NCBI RefSeq assembly: GCF_002968335.2
Contig: NZ_CP134398.1
Span: 3,100,001-3,164,000 of the forward strand
DNA length: 64,000 nt
Source: Mycobacterium sp. ITM-2016-00316
Lineage (GTDB): Bacteria; Actinomycetota; Actinomycetes; Mycobacteriales; Mycobacteriaceae
Direction of reading: 5' to 3'
Shown here in pieces: positions 34,771 to 44,019 of the stretch. The notes under the pieces are model-generated. The model had not been told where the DNA came from. It searched no databases and saw only the letters and a program-made list of their open reading frames with translations. The translations under genes were made by a program, and so were the position numbers. Each line of letters opens with the position of its first letter. Positions within the stretch are counted from its first letter, which is position 1.

Positions 34771-36789
34771 GTGACCATCGGCCGTCAACTGCGACTGACG
34801 TTGTATGACGCCGGCGCAGTCGCGCGCAGCCTGGCCGGTGTGCTGGCCATCGTGCTGGTGGCCGCGTGGGTGAGCACACCGGCCGCCGCAGTCAGCGCCG
34901 GCGCCGCCGCCATTGTCGCGGGGGCGAGCGCCCTGCAAGACAGTCCACGCAGCCGGTTCCTCACCGTCGTGGTGGTGTCGCTGGAGATGGCCCTCGCCGT
35001 CCTGCTGGGCTCATTGAGCGAGGGCAACAGCATCGCGTTCGTCATCGTGGCGGCGCTGTGGTGTGTGGCGGCCGGTCTGCATTGGTCGATCAGCGCCAAC
35101 GCGGGTCTGGTGGCGGCCGCGGGCGCGGCGCTCATCCTGACGACGGCGCCCACATCGCACACCGTGGCATCGGTGGCGGCCACCGTCGCACTCGCCCTGA
35201 CGGGCGGACTGTCGCAGGCCGTCCTGATCGCGATCTGGCCGCAGCGCCGCTGGCGCACCCAGCGCAGCGCACTCACCCGCGCCTACCTGTCACTGGCCGC
35301 CGACGCCGACCGGATCGCCGTCGACTCGGCCACCGGTGTCGAAACGGAACCGTTGATCCGGCTGCGCGAGGCCTTCACCGTGAGCGAGGCGCTGGCCAAA
35401 CGTCGACCGCCGATCTACCGGGGCTGGTACAGCCTGCCCGAACGCATCGCCGAATCGCTGGCCGTGCTCGGTGTGCACAACGACGACGACGCCGTCGTGC
35501 GGGTCTTGCACAGTGCCTCCGAGTTGTTGGTCATCGTCGCCCATGCCCGGCGCCGGTCCCGCGGCGAACTCGGCTATGCGACCGGCCAATTGGACGGTGC
35601 GGCCGACGGCGTCCAAGGCGGGGCCCGCGAGGCCGCGCTGCGGTTGTCGACACAACTCCGCGAGGCCGTTGAACTGAGGTTCGGGCAGTTCGAACCCGAA
35701 CAGGTGGTGGCCCTGGGGCACGGCGGTGTGCCCCACGCGCTGACCGCGATCGCCGGGCTGGTGCGCGCCCAACTCACCGGCAGCTCCCCGATCCTGCGTC
35801 ACACGGTGCGACTGACCGCCGCGACCGCCGTCGGCGTGGCGTTGTGGCGTTTCGGCAGCATGCCGCACGGCGTGTGGGTGCCCCTCACTGTGCTGATGGT
35901 GCTGCGCCCCGAGACCGCGCACACCTATACCCGGTGCGTGGGGCGGATCGCAGGCACCACCGTCGGGGTGGCCGTTGCCGCGCTACTGACGTCCCTGACC
36001 GACCCGTCCGCGCTGGTGTCGGCGGTGCTGGCGGTGAGCTTCCTGGCCATGGGCTACCTGACCGCCGAATTCAGCTATGTCGGGGTGAATACGGCCATCG
36101 CGGGCGCGCTCGTCTTTCTGATCGACACCGCAGGCGCAGGCGGGGCGGAGGCGATCGGCGATCAGCTGTTGGCGGTGGTGACCGGTGGCGGGCTGGCCGT
36201 CGCTGTCCATGTGCTGGTGCCGGACAACGCGCTGGTCCGCCTGCGGCAACGCGCCGGCGAACTGCTGAAGACCGAAATCGACTATGCCGCAGCAGTGGTG
36301 AAGGCCTTCGTACACGATCTCGATCATCCGAAGGAACAGCTGGAATCGGCGTGGGGACGTGCGGTCAGCGCACGCGCTGCGTTCGAGGCCACCGCGGGTG
36401 CCACCGGCACGGAGTCCGCACAGCTGCGGCGGTGGATGCGCGCGTATCGTGCCGCACTGAACTCGGTGACCACATCGTGTGCCACTCTCGAGGCGCATCT
36501 GCCCGCGCACCCGCCGCCCAACTTGAACCGCGAATTCGTGGCCGCCGTCGACGATTACGTCAAGGCGCTGTGCGGCGATCCGGCCACCCCCGCCGCACCA
36601 TGGAGTGTCGACACCGATGCACTGCTGGCGGCCAGCGCGGGTGTGCGCGATGCCGCGGCGACGCTGACCGATGCGCACGCCGCCGAGCGGCTGCTGGTCG
36701 GCGAGATCGCCACCATCACGGGGGTGGTCACCGAGGTTGCGACCCGCGATATCGGGCTCTCTAGTCCCGGGCCCACTTCGGCCGGATGA
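34771..36789 (+). CDS. FUSC-family membrane protein
   Basis: 672 aa. Two hydrophobic blocks of six helices or so (about residues 15-150 and 345-480) with soluble segments between and after, the aromatic-acid exporter/fusaric-acid-resistance (FUSC/YccS) plan. The second block has LWRFGSMPHGVWVPLTVLMV and RIAGTTVGVAVAALLTSLTD. Proposed to export aromatic acids or act in the envelope. The 3' end overlaps the convergent thioesterase by 29 bp. Confidence 0.8.
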   Translation: MTIGRQLRLTLYDAGAVARSLAGVLAIVLVAAWVSTPAAAVSAGAAAIVAGASALQDSPRSRFLTVVVVSLEMALAVLLGSLSEGNSIAFVIVAALWCVAAGLHWSISANAGLVAAAGAALILTTAPTSHTVASVAATVALALTGGLSQAVLIAIWPQRRWRTQRSALTRAYLSLAADADRIAVDSATGVETEPLIRLREAFTVSEALAKRRPPIYRGWYSLPERIAESLAVLGVHNDDDAVVRVLHSASELLVIVAHARRRSRGELGYATGQLDGAADGVQGGAREAALRLSTQLREAVELRFGQFEPEQVVALGHGGVPHALTAIAGLVRAQLTGSSPILRHTVRLTAATAVGVALWRFGSMPHGVWVPLTVLMVLRPETAHTYTRCVGRIAGTTVGVAVAALLTSLTDPSALVSAVLAVSFLAMGYLTAEFSYVGVNTAIAGALVFLIDTAGAGGAEAIGDQLLAVVTGGGLAVAVHVLVPDNALVRLRQRAGELLKTEIDYAAAVVKAFVHDLDHPKEQLESAWGRAVSARAAFEATAGATGTESAQLRRWMRAYRAALNSVTTSCATLEAHLPAHPPPNLNREFVAAVDDYVKALCGDPATPAAPWSVDTDALLAASAGVRDAAATLTDAHAAERLLVGEIATITGVVTEVATRDIGLSSPGPTSAG

Positions 36790-37384
36790 ATACCCCTTCG
36801 GCCTGGACCGTGGGACCCTCGGCATCCGAGATGACGCCGGCCGCATAGGTTTTCACACCCTCGGTGCGGACAATCGCGGCCTCGACGTGCAGCGCACCCA
36901 GCGGCGTCGGACGCAGGTAGCGCATGCTGATCGTGCCGGTCAACCGCGGGCTGGCAGCCGGGCTGGCCGATTCTCCGAGCACATGGTCCAGGATCAGCGC
37001 GGCCACTCCCCCGTGCACATGCCCGGGTGGTCCCTCGTACGCGGCGCCGAGCGTGAAATCGGCGAACACCCCACCGTCGGGTTTGTGCTGGACCTGCAGC
37101 GGCGGCGCGATCGGGTTACGCAGTCCTATGACGGCGTTGCCCCAGGGCATCCGGTCTCCGTGCGCGGTGAACCGCACACCGAACGGGCCGTCGAGTTGGA
37201 CGGCGCGCAGGGCCGTCGTCGCGGCGTCGATCTGGGCCTTCGCGGCGGCCACCGTGTCCGCGTCCGCCGCCGTGCGGATGGTGGCGTCGATGAGTTCACG
37301 CACCGATTCGGTGAGCGGGCGGTAAATGTCACGTAGGCGCTCGACGTCCTCGGCACTGAGGTCCTCAAGGGTGAAGTCCAGCAT
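36761..37384 (-). CDS. PaaI-type acyl-CoA thioesterase under KstR box
   Basis: 207 aa. The hot-dog domain occupies the C-terminal two thirds: GGVFADFTLGAAYEGPPGHV, HGGVAALILDHVLGESA (the PaaI HGG..aalaD motif) and GTISMRYLRPTPLGALHVEA. The N-terminal 75 residues are helical. A perfect KstR operator lies 9-22 bp upstream of the ATG, so it should be derepressed during steroid catabolism. It may release free CoA from stalled acyl-CoA intermediates. Confidence 0.85.
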   Translation of the reverse strand: MLDFTLEDLSAEDVERLRDIYRPLTESVRELIDATIRTAADADTVAAAKAQIDAATTALRAVQLDGPFGVRFTAHGDRMPWGNAVIGLRNPIAPPLQVQHKPDGGVFADFTLGAAYEGPPGHVHGGVAALILDHVLGESASPAASPRLTGTISMRYLRPTPLGALHVEAAIVRTEGVKTYAAGVISDAEGPTVQAEGVFIRPKWARD

Positions 37385-37392
37385 CCAAGAAC

Positions 37393-37406
37393 TAGAACAC
37401 GTTCTA
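37393..37406. promoter_or_regulatory. KstR-type operator, symmetric
   Basis: TAGAACACGTTCTA is almost fully palindromic and fits TnnAACnnGTTnnA. It lies 9 bp before the thioesterase start codon, where bound repressor would block transcription initiation or very early elongation. Confidence 0.8.
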
Positions 37407-37514
37407 TCGACGCTGTCGAGTCATCGCCCGCGCCGACGCGGCGGCGCACCGCAAAAGTTCCTACGATGGCCACTGAGTCGGCACGCGCCGACATGAGGGG
37501 GCACCGAATCCGCC

Positions 37515-38186
37515 ATGGCGGCACCCAGGATGGACGGATCGCGGCACGGGTCGCCCGCGACGCTCGTCGATGTCGCAGGCAGCAGGCTGCGTGCCGCCAT
37601 CCTCAGCGGCACCCTCGGGCCCGGAGACAAGCTCGTCGAGGAACAGCTGTGCGCTGATTTCGGCATCGGCCGGGCACCGCTGCGGGAGGCGCTGCGACTG
37701 CTGACCCAGCAGGGACTCGTCGAGCGGCTCCCCCGGCGCGGGTCACGGGTGGCCGCCTGGTCCCCGGAGGAGATCCTGCAGTTGTTCGCGCTGCGGCACG
37801 TACTGGAACGCCATGCGATCGAAACGGCGTTGCCGCTGGCCGATCCGCAGACCGCGCTGCAACCGGTGCGCCGGGTTCTCGATGAAATGAGCAGTGCCAC
37901 AGACGACCTGGAACGCGACGATGCCCACCGGCGGTTTCATGCCGCAGTCGTCGGACTGGCCGGCCAGCGTCAGCTCGACATCGCGCTGGAGCCGATACTG
38001 CTCAAACTGCAGCTACCGATGGCGATGAACCTGCGCGAGGAGGCCCGGCACCATCGCGCAGGTGACGGGATCGACCGGCACCTGGCGATCCTCACCGCCC
38101 TGGAGAGCAACGACTCCGACACCGTGATCACCGCGCTGGCCGATCACGGACACCTGCAATACCTGGATCTGCCGCCGAATCGCTAA
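37515..38186 (+). CDS. GntR (FadR-like) regulator of the biuret module
   Basis: 223 aa. The winged helix (LRAAILSGTLGPGDKLVEEQ, CADFGIGRAPLREALRLLTQ) is followed by an FCD effector domain whose metal/effector His and Asp residues appear in HRRFHAAVVGLAG and IDRHLAILTALESND. It immediately precedes and is co-oriented with the allophanate/biuret genes. TTGTCGACAA between it and the first structural gene is its likely operator, so it probably senses a urea-type nitrogen compound. Confidence 0.87.
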   Translation: MAAPRMDGSRHGSPATLVDVAGSRLRAAILSGTLGPGDKLVEEQLCADFGIGRAPLREALRLLTQQGLVERLPRRGSRVAAWSPEEILQLFALRHVLERHAIETALPLADPQTALQPVRRVLDEMSSATDDLERDDAHRRFHAAVVGLAGQRQLDIALEPILLKLQLPMAMNLREEARHHRAGDGIDRHLAILTALESNDSDTVITALADHGHLQYLDLPPNR

Positions 38187-38224
38187 CACGATCGACACAC
38201 GGGCGTTCCGCGAACGCCATCATT

Positions 38225-38234
38225 TTGTCGACAA
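38225..38234. promoter_or_regulatory. GntR-type palindromic operator
   Basis: TTGTCGACAA is a perfect 10-bp palindrome inside a short AT-rich stretch, 9 bp before the allophanate hydrolase ATG. FadR-subfamily GntR proteins favour sites of the form TNGTNNNACNA, which this fits. Confidence 0.62.
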
Positions 38235-38243
38235 TTTCCATTT

Positions 38244-39644
38244 ATGGGTTTTGACACACGCGGGCCGTCCGTCGGACCGTCGGTCGCGGAGATACTCGCC
38301 TCACATGCGGGCGGCACGGGTTCACCGACGAAGACGGCCGCGCGGGTCGCCGATGCCATCGCCGCGCGCGGGGACGACGGGACGTGGCTTTCCACGGTGC
38401 CTCGCGACGAACTGCTGGCGGCCGCCGCCGAGATAGAGAGCCGCCCGGCGGCGCGCACGCTGCCGCTCTACGGTGTCCCTTTCGGCGTCAAGGACAGCAT
38501 CGACGTCGCCGGGGTGCCGACAACGCTGTCCTGCCCGGACTACGCCTATGTCGCCGAGCGCACCGCACCGGCCGTGCAACGGTTGCTCGACGCCGGCGCA
38601 CTCTACGTCGGCAAGACCAATCTGGACCAGTTCGCCACCGGCCTCAACGGCACACGGACCCCGTATCCGGTGCCGCGCAGCGTCTATGGCGGCGAGATGA
38701 TCTCCGGTGGCTCCAGCTCTGGCTCGGCGCTGGCGGTCGCACTCGGACAGGTTCCGTTCGCCGTCGCGACCGATACCGCCGGGTCGGGACGGGTGCCGGC
38801 CGCGCTCAACGGTGTGGTCGGGTTCAAGCCGTCGCGCGGCGTGATCAGCACCGTGGGCCTCGTGCCCGCGTGCAAGTCGCTGGACTGCATCAGTGTGATG
38901 GCCGGCTGCATCGCCGACGTCGACCGCGTCTTCGACGTGATGGCCGGCCGTGATGACGACGACGCCTGGTCGCGTGACCGCGGCGCACGTCACGATGGCC
39001 GGACGATCCGGGTCGGCCTGCCGCCGGTGGCCGACCTGGAGTTCTTCGGCGACGAGGCGGTGCGGGCGGCGCACCTGAACTTCCGCGCACAGCTGAGCCG
39101 CCAGGTGAGTGTGGTCGAGGTGTCGTTGGAGCCGTTCTTGGCCGCGGGCGCACTGCTCTACCAGGGGCCATGGGTCGCCGAACGCCTGGTCGAGTTCGGC
39201 GAATTCCTGGCCAGCCAACCCGATTCGATACATCCGGTGGTGCGCGACATCTTCCGCAGCGGTCTGGACTACACCGCCGTCGATGCGTTCGCCGCGCTGC
39301 AGCGTCTGCAGGAACTCAAGGCGCAGGTCGCCAGGATATGGCAGAGCATGGATGTGCTGGTGCTCCCGACGATCGGCACCACCTTCACCGTCGACGAGGT
39401 GCTGGCACGCCCCATCGAGACGAACACGATGCTCGGGCACTACACCCACTTCGGCAACCTGCTCGATCTGCTGGGCGTAGCGGTCCCGGCAGGCACCACC
39501 ACCGACGGCAGGCCGCACAGCGCCATGCTGCTGGCCGACGCCGGATCCGACGACACCGCACTGGCTTTGGCCGCACAGATCCTCGACGAACCCCGCACCC
39601 TCAGCACAACACCAGCCACCACCCGTCACAAGGAGCAGGTATGA
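38244..39644 (+). CDS. atzF: Allophanate hydrolase (AtzF-type amidase)
   Basis: 466 aa amidase-signature enzyme. The catalytic triad is visible: Lys83 ([11 protein letters not shown]), cis-Ser about 158 ([18 protein letters not shown]) and Ser181 ([14 protein letters not shown]). [20 protein letters not shown] and [23 protein letters not shown] wording (here [20 protein letters not shown]) are hallmarks of allophanate hydrolases rather than general amidases. It converts allophanate to ammonia and CO2. At 466 aa it lacks the extra C-terminal domain of about 130 aa found in AtzF and DUR1,2 allophanate hydrolases. ATGA overlap with the next gene. Confidence 0.88.
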   Translation: MGFDTRGPSVGPSVAEILASHAGGTGSPTKTAARVADAIAARGDDGTWLSTVPRDELLAAAAEIESRPAARTLPLYGVPFGVKDSIDVAGVPTTLSCPDYAYVAERTAPAVQRLLDAGALYVGKTNLDQFATGLNGTRTPYPVPRSVYGGEMISGGSSSGSALAVALGQVPFAVATDTAGSGRVPAALNGVVGFKPSRGVISTVGLVPACKSLDCISVMAGCIADVDRVFDVMAGRDDDDAWSRDRGARHDGRTIRVGLPPVADLEFFGDEAVRAAHLNFRAQLSRQVSVVEVSLEPFLAAGALLYQGPWVAERLVEFGEFLASQPDSIHPVVRDIFRSGLDYTAVDAFAALQRLQELKAQVARIWQSMDVLVLPTIGTTFTVDEVLARPIETNTMLGHYTHFGNLLDLLGVAVPAGTTTDGRPHSAMLLADAGSDDTALALAAQILDEPRTLSTTPATTRHKEQV

Positions 39645-40330
39645 GTCCCATCGCGGTGCCCGCCGAACCGTCGGCGTTCCCCCTCATCAGCGGCAAGACC
39701 GCGTTGATCGTCATCGACATGCAGCGGGACTTCCTGCTGCCCGGCGGTTTCGGCGAGAGCCTCGGCAACGATGTCGACCAGTTGCTCAAGGTGGTGCCAC
39801 CGCTGGCCGCGTTGATCGCCGCGGCCCGCGAGGCCGGGATCCTGGTGATCCACACCCGGGAAGGCCATGTGCCCGACCTGTCGGACTGCCCGCCGGCCAA
39901 ACTCAGCCGCGGCGCGCCGTCGAAACGCATCGGCGATCCGGGAAAGTACGGCCGCATCCTGATCCGCGGCGAGTACGGCCACGACATCGTCGACGAGCTC
40001 AGCCCCATCGACGGTGAAGTGGTGATCGACAAACCGGGCAAGGGCGCCTTCTACGCCACCGAACTACAGGACGTGCTCACCGGCGCCGGCATCACACAGT
40101 TGCTCGTCACCGGCGTCACCACCGAGGTGTGCGTGCACACCACCACCCGCGAGGCCAACGATCGCGGATACGAGTGCCTGGTGGTATCCGACTGTGTGGG
40201 TTCGTATTTCCCGGAGTTCCAGCGGGTGGGGCTGGACATGATCAAAGCCCAGGGGGGCATCTTCGGCTGGGTCGCCGACACCTCTGCCGTCATTCCCGCT
40301 CTGAAAACCCTCGCGTTGTCCGCTGCCTGA
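39641..40330 (+). CDS. biuH: Biuret amidohydrolase-like cysteine hydrolase (BiuH)
   Basis: 229 aa isochorismatase-fold enzyme. The Asp-Lys-Cys triad is Asp26 ([20 protein letters not shown]), Lys131 or Lys134 ([13 protein letters not shown]) and Cys164 ([19 protein letters not shown]). The wording [36 protein letters not shown] and AQGGIFGW is, from memory, that of biuret hydrolases. It would cut biuret to allophanate plus ammonia, handing the product to the coupled allophanate hydrolase. A related ureido-compound hydrolase is the main alternative. Confidence 0.82.
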   Translation: MSPIAVPAEPSAFPLISGKTALIVIDMQRDFLLPGGFGESLGNDVDQLLKVVPPLAALIAAAREAGILVIHTREGHVPDLSDCPPAKLSRGAPSKRIGDPGKYGRILIRGEYGHDIVDELSPIDGEVVIDKPGKGAFYATELQDVLTGAGITQLLVTGVTTEVCVHTTTREANDRGYECLVVSDCVGSYFPEFQRVGLDMIKAQGGIFGWVADTSAVIPALKTLALSAA

Positions 40331-40342
40331 AAGGACCTGCTC

Positions 40343-41938
40343 ATGAGCACCGAGATCTCCGATCCCCCCGTCGATCCCCCCGCCGAGAAACCCGCGCCGA
40401 CCGTCGCGTGGTGGACCCGGGGTGACACCAACGCCTTCTTCGGCCTGGGTTTCAACATCCTGGTCAACGTCCTGACGCTGACCGGCCTGATGATCGGCGT
40501 CATCGCCGTGCCGGCCGGGGACGTGCTCGGCACCGTGCTGCCCGCGCTCGGCGTGGCGCTGATCCTGGGCAACCTGTACTACACCTTCCTGGCCCGCCGA
40601 CTTGCCAAGCGGGAGAACCGGTCCGATGTCACCGCGCTGCCGTACGGGCCCTCGGTACCGCACATGTTCATCGTGGTGTTCGTCGTCATGCTGCCGGTGT
40701 ACCTCAACACCGACGATGCGGTGCAGGCCTGGTCTGCCGGGTTGGCGTGGGCCTTCATGATCGGCGTGATCGTGATGATCGGCGCCTTCGTCGGTCCGTA
40801 CATCCGCAAGCTGACCCCGCGGGCGGCCATGCTCGGGACCCTGGCGGGCATCTCGATCACCTTCATCTCGATGCGACCGGCCGCACAGATGTGGGAGGCG
40901 GCGTGGATCGGCCTGCCGGTGCTGGCCATCATCCTGATCGGGTTCTTCACCGACGTGAAACTGCCGTTCGGCATCCCGGTCGGGTTGGCGGCGCTGCTGG
41001 TGGGCACCGCGATCGGCTGGATCGGCGGCTACATGTCGGCTCCCGATGTCGGGCAGGCCTTCTCCGATATCGCCATCGGCGTCCCCGACCTGCGCCTGGA
41101 CCTGTTGTTCTCCGGGCTGTCCAACCTGGCGCCACTGCTGGGCACCGCAATTCCCTTGGGTGTGTACAACTTCACCGAGGCGATGAGCAACGTCGAGAGC
41201 GCAGCGGCCGCCGGTGACAACTACAACCTGCGCAGCGTGCTGCTGGCCGACGGCGCCGGGGCGGTCGTCGGATCGGCGTTCGGCTCGCCGTTCCCGCCTG
41301 CGGTGTACATCGGCCACCCCGGCTGGAAAGACGCCGGCGGCCGGGCGAGCTACTCACTGGCCAGCGGACTGATGATCGGAATCTTCTGTTTCGTCGGCCT
41401 GTTCGGCATCTTGGACGCGCTACTGCCGGTGCCCGCGATCGTGCCGATCCTGCTCTACATCGGGCTGCTCATCGGGGCGCAGGCATTCCAGGCGGTCCCG
41501 CGCCTGCACGCCATCGCGGTGGTTGCCGCGCTGCTACCCAACCTCGCCGAATGGGCCAAGACACAGGTGGACAACGCGCTCAACGCCGCCGGCACCTCGG
41601 CCTCCGAGGTCGGCATGGAGGCGCTCAACGGCGCCGGCGTGGTCTACGAGGGGCTCAAGACCCTCGGCGAAGGCGCGGTGCTCGTCGGTCTGATCCTCGG
41701 CACCATGGTGACCTTCATCCTGGACAAGAAGTTCCACTATGCCGCGATCGCGGCGACTGTCGGTGCGGTGCTGAGCTTCATCGGGCTGATCCACGCTCCC
41801 GAGGTCTCCTGGGCGGCGAGTCCCGCGGTGGCCCTCGGCTATCTGTTCTTCGCCGTGGTCTGCCTGGCGTACTCGCTGCTGCCCGGCGCGAAAGATCCGG
41901 TGGTCGTCGACGAGTCCGATATCGTCGCCGGCCACTGA
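40343..41938 (+). CDS. NCS2/AzgA-like permease of the biuret operon
   Basis: 531 aa with 12-14 helices. The sequence NAFFGLGFNILVNVLTLTGL, ENRSDVTALPYGPSVPHMFI and FSGLSNLAPLLGTAIPLGVY, then NFTEAMSNVESAAAAGDNYN, fits the AzgA-like branch (COG2252-type) of purine/xanthine/uracil transporters. It starts 12 bp after the biuH stop and is surely in the same transcript. From context it should carry biuret or a related ureide; that substrate would be new for the family as far as I know. Confidence 0.83.
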   Translation: MSTEISDPPVDPPAEKPAPTVAWWTRGDTNAFFGLGFNILVNVLTLTGLMIGVIAVPAGDVLGTVLPALGVALILGNLYYTFLARRLAKRENRSDVTALPYGPSVPHMFIVVFVVMLPVYLNTDDAVQAWSAGLAWAFMIGVIVMIGAFVGPYIRKLTPRAAMLGTLAGISITFISMRPAAQMWEAAWIGLPVLAIILIGFFTDVKLPFGIPVGLAALLVGTAIGWIGGYMSAPDVGQAFSDIAIGVPDLRLDLLFSGLSNLAPLLGTAIPLGVYNFTEAMSNVESAAAAGDNYNLRSVLLADGAGAVVGSAFGSPFPPAVYIGHPGWKDAGGRASYSLASGLMIGIFCFVGLFGILDALLPVPAIVPILLYIGLLIGAQAFQAVPRLHAIAVVAALLPNLAEWAKTQVDNALNAAGTSASEVGMEALNGAGVVYEGLKTLGEGAVLVGLILGTMVTFILDKKFHYAAIAATVGAVLSFIGLIHAPEVSWAASPAVALGYLFFAVVCLAYSLLPGAKDPVVVDESDIVAGH

Positions 41939-41943
41939 CGCCG

Positions 41944-41968
41944 GGCGAAACTCGCGTACCTGGGGTTG
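41944..41968 (+). repeat. Left terminal inverted repeat of IS30 element
   Basis: Starts GGCGAAACTCGCGTACC and ends GGGGTTG. It matches the complement of the right end at 24 of 25 positions. Confidence 0.88.
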
Positions 41969-41982
41969 AAAGGGGGGCGGTT

Positions 41983-43257
41983 TCAAGTCGTGGTTGCAAC
42001 AGCGGGTGGTTTAGGTGGGTCTGACAGTAGTGCGTCGAGGGTTTCGGCGGGTGTTCGCCAGCCCAGGGTTTGGCGGGGTCGGTTGTTGAGTTTGGCTGCG
42101 ACGTAGTCGAGGTAGTCGGCGGGATAGACCGATAGGTCAGTGCCTTTGGGAAAGTATTGGCGTAGTAGGCCGTTGGTGTTCTCGTTCGTGCCGCGTTGCC
42201 AGGGTGAGTGCGGATCGCAGAAGTAGATGTCCAGGTCGGTGGCTTCGGCGATTTTGGCGTGGTTGGCCATTTCGATGCCTTGGTCCCAGGTGAGCGTGCG
42301 GATCATGATCGCGGGTAGCTGTGCAACTTTGGCCACAATCGCTTCTTGGACTGCCAGCGCACCGTGGTTGTCGGGTAGGTGCAGCAGGATCACGAACCGG
42401 GTGTTGCGTTCGACGAGAGTGCCAATCGCGGACTTGCTGTGGGCGCCGACGATGAGGTCGCCTTCCCAATGGCCCGGGATGGCCCGATCGTCGGCCTCGG
42501 CGGGACGATCGCTGATGCTGACCATGTCCCGGATCCGGGGGCGACGTTGCTCAGAGCGGCGCTGCGGTTTACGCAACGCCCGACCGGTCCGCAGACAGGT
42601 GTGCAGATCGCGGCGCAGATTCCCCTTGCCCTGTACGTAGATTGCCTGGTAGATCGTCTCGTGAGACACCCACATCTCCGGATCGTCGGGAAAGTCTCAC
42701 CGTAGCCGGTGCGCGATTTGGGCGGGGCTGTGCTGCTGCTTGCCCAACCGGTGTTGCACGAGGTCATGCAGTCGCTGGTTGGTGGCCAGCTTGCCTGCTT
42801 TGGGGCGCCGTGCCCGTTGCTCGGAGCGAACCTGGGCCAGTAGCGCGTCGTAGTTCAGCTCGGTGATGCGCCCGCTGCGTCGGGCCCCGAAGCGTTCCTT
42901 GCGCCGATAGCCGGACTTGCCGCCGTTACGACCGGGCAGTACACCGTTGACGTCGAGTTCGTACTTGATCGTCGAGGCCGGTCGGCCCAAGCTGCGTCCG
43001 ATCGAGTTCAGCGATTCATAGTTGTGCACGCCAATCTGGATCCGGATCCGATCAGCCAGATCCAGGCGCCGTCGTGGACCGTTCTTCTTCGGGCAATTGA
43101 ACTGGGGTTTCACCCCGCCAGCGTTAGTGAACCAACACGTCCCGGTGGTTTCCGACACGCCGGCGACCTCCGCGGCCTGACATACGGTGAAACCCGCACT
43201 GATATGGCTCCAGAATGCTTCGCGCACAGCATTGAGCGATCTTCGAGACAACAGCAC
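41983..43257 (-). pseudogene. IS30-family transposase with in-frame TGA
   Basis: 425 codons. The N-terminal part (GFTVCQAAEVAGVSETTG, helix-turn-helix) is followed by a second HTH (NYESLNSIGRSLGRPASTIK) and the DDE core in the C-terminal part: GHWEGDLIVGAHSKSAIGTL, LTWDQGIEMANHAKIAEATD and GTNENTNGLLRQYFPKGTDL. An in-frame TGA (42697-42699, minus strand) splits it into 186- and 230-residue frames. A single C-to-T change from CGA (Arg), expected in IS30 RLRxDFPDDPE-type sequence, explains it. Without readthrough the element cannot encode an intact transposase. Confidence 0.87.
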
Positions 43258-43305
43258 TCCTCACGTAGTGCTGTTGCAACCACCCCTTGAAGCCAAGGGG
43301 GCTCA

Positions 43306-43330
43306 CAACCCCCGGTACGCGAGTTTCGCC
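43306..43330 (-). repeat. Right terminal inverted repeat of IS30 element
   Basis: Complement of the left end with one mismatch in 25. It lies 98 bp before the next gene, the TetR regulator. Confidence 0.88.
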
Positions 43331-43386
43331 AGGTTTGCGGCGCCGGTCACACCGGGCCGCGGCAGGTGTCATAGTTAACCTAATTT

Positions 43387-43408
43387 TTCGTAGTCACGTG
43401 TCTACGAA
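43387..43408. promoter_or_regulatory. TetR operator
   Basis: TTCGTAG-TCACGTGT-CTACGAA: a perfect 7-bp inverted repeat with 8-bp spacer, 19 bp before the TetR start. AT-rich TTAACCTAATTTTT just upstream may contain the promoter. Confidence 0.68.
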
Positions 43409-43427
43409 GCCGCCTACGCTGTGACTC

Positions 43428-44018
43428 ATGGCTGCACGCACACACAGCGCCGACCCGCGCGCCGAGCGGGTCCGCACGCTTCTGCACGAGGCGGCATTCG
43501 CGCTCGCCCACGAACATCCGGTCGACGAACTCACCGTGGCCGTCATCGTGGGCCGGGCGGGTGTCAGCAGGCAGGTCTTCTACCAACATTTCCGTGACCG
43601 TGACGACGCCGTCGCCGCGGCCTTCTCGGTCGCCTTCGGACAGGCCACCGCCGATATCGGCGGCGACGCCCGGGTACGCATCATGCGGCTGTTCGATTTC
43701 GCCGGTGAGCACCGCGCGATGTACCGCAATGTGGTGCCCAGTTCGGTCACCCAGCGCGTGGTCAGCGCCTTCCGCGCCGAACTCGCCCCCGCCTGCGCCG
43801 AGATCGCGTCCCAGGGCATGGCCGTGGTGACGCCGATCGCCGGTCTGACCGTCGAAGCCGTGACCCGCTTCCTGGTGGGCGGCTTCATGGAGGTACTGCG
43901 GTCGTGGATGGAGGAGCCCGAGGCGCGCGACGCCCGCGACCTCCGAGACCGCGTCTCCGCCGCCTTCGATACCGTCAACGCGCTCCTCACGCTGCCCGAG
44001 ACCGCTGGGAGGCCATGA
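43428..44018 (+). CDS. TetR family transcriptional regulator
   Basis: 196 aa. HTH region: FALAHEHPVDELTVAVIVGR, AGVSRQVFYQHFRDRDDAVA. The rest is a helical ligand domain. It is followed after 1 bp by a membrane protein, so it probably represses that gene and itself through the inverted repeat at 43387-43408, a common efflux-control design. Confidence 0.88.
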   Translation: MAARTHSADPRAERVRTLLHEAAFALAHEHPVDELTVAVIVGRAGVSRQVFYQHFRDRDDAVAAAFSVAFGQATADIGGDARVRIMRLFDFAGEHRAMYRNVVPSSVTQRVVSAFRAELAPACAEIASQGMAVVTPIAGLTVEAVTRFLVGGFMEVLRSWMEEPEARDARDLRDRVSAAFDTVNALLTLPETAGRP

Positions 44019-44019
44019 C

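Larger units (their letters stand above)
41944..43330 (-). mobile_element. IS30-family insertion sequence
   Basis: 1387 bp between near-identical ends, with one transposase frame on the minus strand. A second pair of inverted repeats (GTGGTTGCAACAGC at 41990-42003, its complement at 43270-43283) lies inside the tips. It starts 5 bp after the permease stop. No 2-3 bp target duplication is apparent (CCG on the left, AGG on the right), suggesting either age or a rearrangement at one end. Confidence 0.88.
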
